DNA of 11,024 nucleotides from Planctomycetota bacterium (GTDB lineage Bacteria > Planctomycetota > Phycisphaerae > FEN-1346): positions 1 to 11,024 of the forward strand of contig JAPLMO010000419.1 in NCBI GenBank assembly GCA_026386995.1, read 5' to 3'. Below, in pieces: positions 7,204 through 11,024 of this stretch. The notes beneath the pieces are model-generated. The model searched no databases, had not been told where the DNA came from, and saw only the letters and a program-made list of their open reading frames with translations. The position numbers and the translations under genes were made by a program. Every line of letters starts with the position of its first letter. Within the stretch, counting starts at the first letter, position 1.

Positions 7204-9077
7204 GGCTTGGGCTCCTCTTTCGGCTTGGATCCCTCTTTCGGCCCGGGCGTCGGTTCGCCCTTGGCCTGGGCCTCGGGCTTGGGCGTCTCTTTGTCCTTGG
7301 GCGTCTCCTTGCCCTTGGGCTCCGCCTGTGCCTCGAGGTCCTCTTTCTTCATCGAGATGTCGGCCATGAACTGCCTGGACATCTCGCACCAGATCGTATC
7401 CGGGAACTTCTGCTGGAGGCGCTCGACGTAATAAGCCGCCGCCAGCGGCCTGCCGCTCCTGTAGTAGTTGGTCGCGGTCTCGTAGAGCGCCTCGGCCTGC
7501 ATCAGGCGGATCTTCGCCAGTTGGTCCGCAACGCCCTCGCGCTCGGCATCCTCCGGGTACTTCTGCTGGAACTGCCGCAGGCGGTCGTACGCCAACTGAA
7601 GACACGTTGTATCATACCGAGAACCGCGGCATCTTTCGATAGCGCACTTGGCCCGGCGCAATTCCGCCACACGCACGACCGGGCCGTTGGGGTACTCGCG
7701 GCAATACTTGTCGTAGTAATCCTCGGCCTCCGCCCACTGCTCCTTGGACCAGTAATAGTCGGCGATCTTCTGAACGATGTCGTCCGCCAGGTCGCCTGTC
7801 GGCTGGTGCTCGTACACCTTGCGCAGGATCTCGATCGCCTCCGTGTCGCCGGAGGTGAGCGGGATGCCGAGGACCTTGCGGCGGGTGGGCCCCAGGTAAG
7901 TGTCGGCGATCTCGATCTCCTTCAGCAGGGCGTCCCGGTAATGGGGGCTCCCCGCGTACTGCGTGATGAGTTGCTCGTACTGGTCGAACGCGCTCATGTA
8001 GTCTTCCATGCCCATGAGGGCGGCGGCCCGCAACCACATGGCCTCTTCGCGGTTACGGGAGGCCGGGAAATTCTTGATGAGGCTTTTCAGGTCGTTGGCG
8101 CACGCCCGGTAGTTCTTGCTCGAGAGTTCCGCCCGGCCCCGTTCGAAAAGCATCGTCTCGTCGCTGGGCTTGGCGATGCCGTCCCACCAGGCATTGAACC
8201 GTTCCGACGCGGAGGCTGGCGGCGTCTCGGTCTTGGCGGCCGGGGGCGCGGTCTCCGCCGGCGCGGGCGCCGGCCTGGGGGCGGGAGGCGCGGATTTCGG
8301 AGCAGGCGTCTCGGCCCTCGGGGCGAGCGACTCGGGTTTTGGGGCGGGACGCTCGATTACCGGCGCAGGCGCCTCGGGCCTCGTAGTGCGCGGTTCGATC
8401 TGCGGCACGGGCGGCTTCGGCCTCGGGGCGGGCGTTTCGGTTCTGGGCGGAGGCGCCGCGGGCTTCGGCGGCGGCGGTTCGAGGGCCGGAGGAAGCGACT
8501 CGGTTCTCGGTTTGGCCGGCACGTATCCGGGCTCGACCGGCTCTTTCTTCGGGGCCGGCGGTTCGGGTTTTGCCTCGACCGCCGGCGGCGCGGGGGTCAC
8601 TGGCGCGGGGGCCGCGGGTGCGGGCTGCGGCTTGGGCGCGGGCGTTTCGGTCTTCGGGGGCTCCGCTTTCGGCGGCGGGACCTCCGTCTTAGGCGGCTGG
8701 GGCGTGGGGGTCGGGGCGGCCGGAGGCGGGGCCTCAGGGGGCTTCGCTGGGGGTGGCGCCGGCTCAGGCGGCTTCTCGGGCGGCGGCGCCGGCTCAGCAG
8801 GCTTCTCGGGCGGAGGAGGCGGCTCAGGTGGATTCTCGGTCGGCGCCTTTTCCGGGGGGGCTTTCTCGGGCGGTGCGGCGGGAGGAGCGGGCTCGGCCGG
8901 CTTCTCGGGCGGCGCGAGGGTCACGGGCGGTTCCGATTTCGGCGGGGCTTTCGGCGGCGGCGATTCGGAATCGTTGATGTACTGCCACTTGCCGTCGCGC
9001 CAGACCCATCTGGCCCACGCCGGCGTAGCGGCGAAAACGATTGCTCCGATCACAAGTCCGATGAGAACGCGTCGCAC
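7200..9077 (-). CDS. Secreted BamD-like TPR protein with a long proline-rich spacer
   Basis: The 625-residue product starts with a signal peptide (residues 1-22) ending in A-W-A, a signal peptidase I site. There is no lipobox cysteine. A short aromatic motif follows (RWVWRDGKWQY, 23-33), then about 250 residues (39-288) made almost wholly of Pro, Ala, Lys, Glu and Thr. Within this, decapeptides such as EKPAEPAPPP and EKPPEPAPPP are tandem (91-110), and a (K/R)TETPAP-type motif recurs. From about 292 to 575 come helical TPR-like repeats resembling BamD/YfiO, for example FERGRAELSSKNYRACANDL (311-330) and DQYEQLITQYAGSPHYRDAL (365-384). A charged Lys/Glu/Pro tail closes the protein. BamD proper is about 245 residues and lipidated, so an outer-membrane assembly role is inferred mainly from the TPR part and the adjacent lptE. 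The GTG at 9077 is chosen because GAGGGA precedes it by six bases and it gives the signal peptide. Confidence 0.8.
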   Translation of the reverse strand: MRRVLIGLVIGAIVFAATPAWARWVWRDGKWQYINDSESPPPKAPPKSEPPVTLAPPEKPAEPAPPAAPPEKAPPEKAPTENPPEPPPPPEKPAEPAPPPEKPPEPAPPPAKPPEAPPPAAPTPTPQPPKTEVPPPKAEPPKTETPAPKPQPAPAAPAPVTPAPPAVEAKPEPPAPKKEPVEPGYVPAKPRTESLPPALEPPPPKPAAPPPRTETPAPRPKPPVPQIEPRTTRPEAPAPVIERPAPKPESLAPRAETPAPKSAPPAPRPAPAPAETAPPAAKTETPPASASERFNAWWDGIAKPSDETMLFERGRAELSSKNYRACANDLKSLIKNFPASRNREEAMWLRAAALMGMEDYMSAFDQYEQLITQYAGSPHYRDALLKEIEIADTYLGPTRRKVLGIPLTSGDTEAIEILRKVYEHQPTGDLADDIVQKIADYYWSKEQWAEAEDYYDKYCREYPNGPVVRVAELRRAKCAIERCRGSRYDTTCLQLAYDRLRQFQQKYPEDAEREGVADQLAKIRLMQAEALYETATNYYRSGRPLAAAYYVERLQQKFPDTIWCEMSRQFMADISMKKEDLEAQAEPKGKETPKDKETPKPEAQAKGEPTPGPKEGSKPKEEPKP

Positions 9078-9105
9078 AATGCTTCCCTCACTGGAGAACG
9101 CCGCT

Positions 9106-9135
9106 ATTATACGGCAAGTCGCGCCTGTGTGTAGA
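9106..9135 (-). promoter_or_regulatory. Sigma70-type promoter for the bamD-like-lptE-ftsH block
   Basis: On the minus strand a perfect -10 TATAAT (9106-9111) lies 18 bases from a -35-like TCTACA (9130-9135, four of six matching TTGACA). Transcription would start near base 9099, leaving a leader of about 20 bases before the GTG at 9077. A TATAAT in such GC-rich DNA is unlikely by chance. The -35 box touches the end of the repeat element at 9135-9200. Confidence 0.6.
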
Positions 9136-9200
9136 GGATTGCCCCCGAATGCGTATTGTGCGCGGCGGGTCAGGAAACCCGCCGCGCAAATTGCAATCCT
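9135..9200. repeat. Family-1 REP-like hairpin with outer inverted arms
   Basis: A 12-bp stem, TGCGCGGCGGGT (9159-9170) with ACCCGCCGCGCA (9177-9188), closes the loop CAGGAA. It is flanked by AGGATTGC (9135-9142) and its complement GCAATCCT (9193-9200). The right flank CGCAAATTGCAATCCT matches 1145-1160 apart from one base. This defines a repeat unit larger than the hairpin. It lies between recO and the bamD-like gene, 36 bases past the recO stop. Confidence 0.75.
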
Positions 9201-9235
9201 GCGCTGTCGCACAAGAAATCCGGCGGCCAAACATA

Positions 9236-9985
9236 CTAAACGTATCGCAGGGACGCAAGTTTCCTGCCGGCCAGTTCCTCGATGCGGGCCGCCAGGACCG
9301 CCCGGACCTGCGCGGCGGTGGCGGGCGTCAGGCGGACCCGGCGGACCTCGTCCCACGCGGCCGCCAGGAGGAACCCGATCGCCTGAGCCGCCTTGGCGCT
9401 TAAGTGCAGCGTGCCGGCTGGCGGCTTGCACCGGGGGCAGAGCGGGCCGCCGTGGCCGTGGCTGAAGTCCCGCGGCCCGGCCTCCAGCGCCTCGCCGCAT
9501 TCCACGCAGCGGTCCATGGGCGGCAGATAGCCCAGCATGGCGAGCATCCGCCACAGGGCCGCGAGCGTCACGGCCTGGGCCTCGCGCGGGTCGGCGGCGC
9601 CGAGGAGGCGCAGGGTCTCGATCACGAGGTCGTACAGTTCAACCTGGGGTTCGGCGTCCGGGACGATCGCCAGCACCAGTTCGGTGATGCAGGATGCGCC
9701 GTAGAAGGCGGGTAGTTTGCGGCGGAGGCCGTCGAACCGCTCGGTCTCGTAGAGTTCCATGAGGGTGGCAAGGCGGTTCGGGTCGGTCATGCTGAAGACG
9801 GCGTCGCCGGCGGTCCAGAGGTCGAGCGGCCCGCTGAAGGGGTTGAGGCCCCGGCGCGAGCCCTTGGCCAGGCAGCGGACGCGCCCGACCTCGCGGGCCA
9901 GGAGGTGGACCACCTGGCTCGTCTCGCTCCAGTCCTGGCACTTCAGGATGAGCACGGCGGACTTGTGGACGGGCACGCTGCGCAC
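9236..9985 (-). CDS. recO: DNA repair protein RecO
   Basis: RecO works with RecR (and RecF) to load RecA onto single-stranded DNA coated by SSB during gap repair, and anneals complementary strands. The 249-residue protein has the family length and layout. An N-terminal OB-fold comes first (about 1-80), with SAVLILKCQDWSETSQVVHLL (in two parts, 9-18 and 19-29) and the basic GRVRCLAKGSRRG (34-46). A helical domain follows, then a zinc-finger region with C160-V-E-C163 and C183-P-R-C186. The start is a GTG at 9985 with only a weak GGA-containing ribosome site, and it lies 15 bases after the corC stop. Translation may depend on the upstream gene. An in-frame GTG three codons further in is an alternative start. 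Confidence 0.92.
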   Translation of the reverse strand: MRSVPVHKSAVLILKCQDWSETSQVVHLLAREVGRVRCLAKGSRRGLNPFSGPLDLWTAGDAVFSMTDPNRLATLMELYETERFDGLRRKLPAFYGASCITELVLAIVPDAEPQVELYDLVIETLRLLGAADPREAQAVTLAALWRMLAMLGYLPPMDRCVECGEALEAGPRDFSHGHGGPLCPRCKPPAGTLHLSAKAAQAIGFLLAAAWDEVRRVRLTPATAAQVRAVLAARIEELAGRKLASLRYV

Positions 9986-10000
9986 TCCAAAACGGCTTGC

Positions 10001-11024
10001 CTACGTGTTTTCGGGCGCCGGCGGCGCCAGCAGGTCGATCCGCAGTTTCAGGACCCGCCGCTGCTCGGCGGCCAGCACGGTGATTCGGACGCCGTCGCAC
10101 TCCAGGATCTCGCCCGGCTTCGGGATGTAGCCCATGCGCGCCAGGACGAAGCCGCCGAGGGTCTCGTAATCCTCGTGCTCGGGGATCGCGATGGCCAAAT
10201 CGCGGTTGACCTCATCGACCGGGACGCGGGCCTCGACCTCCCAGGCGCGCTCGGCCACGGGGCGAATGGCCTTGGGCGGGGCCTGCTCGTACTCGTCGAC
10301 GATCTCGCCGACGATCTCCTCGACCACATCCTCGATGGTCACCAGGCCGGCCGTCCCGCCGTACTCGTCCAGGACGATCGCCATGTGGACCTTGTCGCCT
10401 TGGAACCCCTGGAGGAGTTCGTCGAGTTTCTTCGTCTCGGGAACGAACAGCGGCTGGCGCATGACGTCTCGGACGCTGATCTGGTCGGCCCCGGCCCCGC
10501 AGGCGCGTTCCAGCAGGTCCTTGGCGTAGAGGATGCCCACGATGGTGTCGATGTTGCCCTTGGTGACGGGTATGCGGCTGTGGCCGGAAGAGGCGATGAG
10601 GGCGCGGGCCTCGTCGCCCGGGGCGCTTGCCTCGATGCTGATGATGTCGGTGCGGGGGGTCATGATCTGGCTGGCGACGCTGGAGTTGAACTGGATGACG
10701 GCTTCCATCATGGCTTTCTGGCTCTTGTCCAGGGCGCCTTCGCGTTCGCCTTCGGCCAGGACGCTGCGGATTTCCTCGTAAATGGGCGACGCCGGCCGGT
10801 AACCCGCCGGCACGCCCGCCAGCCGCCGCACGACGGCGTCCAGGGGGCCGAGGCCGCGGCCCAGCGGATAAAAGACCAGGCGGAAGAGGTGACAGACGGG
10901 CAGTGTGACCGCCAGGATGCCGTCGGCGGCGTAGCGGGCCCAGGCCATCGGGACGACCCCGCCGAAGACGAGGTTGCCGGCCGCGGCCAGCAGGATGCCG
11001 ACGGTCCAGCCGGTCCAGTTGTCG
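10001..11024 (-). CDS. CNNM/CorC-family membrane protein with CBS pair, N-terminus beyond the window
   Basis: The reading frame stays open to the right edge, giving 340 visible residues. The first 55 or so are the end of the CNNM (DUF21) membrane domain, including FGGVVPMAWARYAADGI (about 20-36). A CBS pair follows (about 118-240) with MTPRTD (121-126), SGHSRIPV (146-153), YAKDLL (166-171) and DEYGGTAGLVTIEDVVEEIV (219-238). A CorC_HlyC domain ends the protein (about 258-330). Such proteins are linked to magnesium or cobalt export and are often misnamed hemolysins. The substrate cannot be told from the sequence. The GE..PK motif common at the end of the membrane domain reads GGVVPM here. The internal ATG at 10948 is not the start, because DUF21 sequence continues upstream of it. 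The gene precedes recO by 15 bases, likely in one transcript. Confidence 0.92.
   Translation of the reverse strand, partial: DNWTGWTVGILLAAAGNLVFGGVVPMAWARYAADGILAVTLPVCHLFRLVFYPLGRGLGPLDAVVRRLAGVPAGYRPASPIYEEIRSVLAEGEREGALDKSQKAMMEAVIQFNSSVASQIMTPRTDIISIEASAPGDEARALIASSGHSRIPVTKGNIDTIVGILYAKDLLERACGAGADQISVRDVMRQPLFVPETKKLDELLQGFQGDKVHMAIVLDEYGGTAGLVTIEDVVEEIVGEIVDEYEQAPPKAIRPVAERAWEVEARVPVDEVNRDLAIAIPEHEDYETLGGFVLARMGYIPKPGEILECDGVRITVLAAEQRRVLKLRIDLLAPPAPENT

Noticed and set aside
7017..9134. 705-codon plus-strand reading frame rich in Arg, Gly and Leu
   Set aside because: It is the complement of the proline-rich and TPR gene. Its composition is that of antisense GC-rich DNA and no domain is visible.
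9078..9554. Upstream extension of the TPR gene through recO
   Set aside because: It would overlap recO by over 300 bases, and the GTG at 9077 gives a proper signal peptide and ribosome site.

Overview
The window looks like ordinary housekeeping chromosome from a GC-rich, diderm bacterium. The best guess is a member of the Planctomycetota or a relative. This is inferred from the very high GC content, the run of a BamD-like protein followed by an LptE-like lipoprotein and FtsH, an N-terminally extended dihydropteroate synthase, and a CdaA/YbbR pair in a genome with outer-membrane genes. No rRNA or other phylogenetic marker was available to confirm it.

All nine genes lie on the minus strand and are read from right to left. 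In order of transcription they are: a CNNM/CorC-type CBS-domain membrane protein (partial at the right edge); recO; a secreted TPR (BamD-like) protein with a very long proline-rich spacer; an LptE-like lipoprotein; ftsH; folP; the diadenylate cyclase cdaA; its YbbR/CdaR-type partner; and proA (partial at the left edge). Several junctions are tight. cdaA and ybbR overlap by ATGA, the BamD-like gene and lptE overlap by GTGA, the lptE stop sits in the ftsH Shine-Dalgarno region, and corC and recO are 15 bases apart. They suggest four transcription or translation blocks: corC-recO, bamD-like-lptE-ftsH, folP, and cdaA-ybbR, followed by proA. A good sigma70-like promoter (TCTACA, 18 bases, TATAAT) precedes the bamD-like gene.

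Functionally the blocks cover outer-membrane biogenesis and membrane quality control (BamD-like, LptE-like, FtsH), folate synthesis (FolP), c-di-AMP signalling (CdaA with its membrane-anchored partner), proline synthesis (ProA) and DNA repair (RecO).

The most unusual material is between the genes. Every gap longer than about 130 bases (901-1191, 3084-3237, 4462-4725, 9078-9235) is filled with palindromic, REP/REPIN- or MITE-like repeats. Two hairpin families recur in different gaps. One has GCGCGGCGGGT/ACCCGCCGCGC arms. The other has CATGGTCACGC/GCGTGACCATG arms followed by CCACCC. They are arranged as inverted pairs around common centres, including one perfect 34-bp inverted repeat. A separate, roughly 170-230-bp nested palindrome lies between ftsH and folP. 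No transposase, CRISPR array, tRNA or rRNA was seen, and the protein genes themselves look conventional, with a few residue-level oddities listed under findings.
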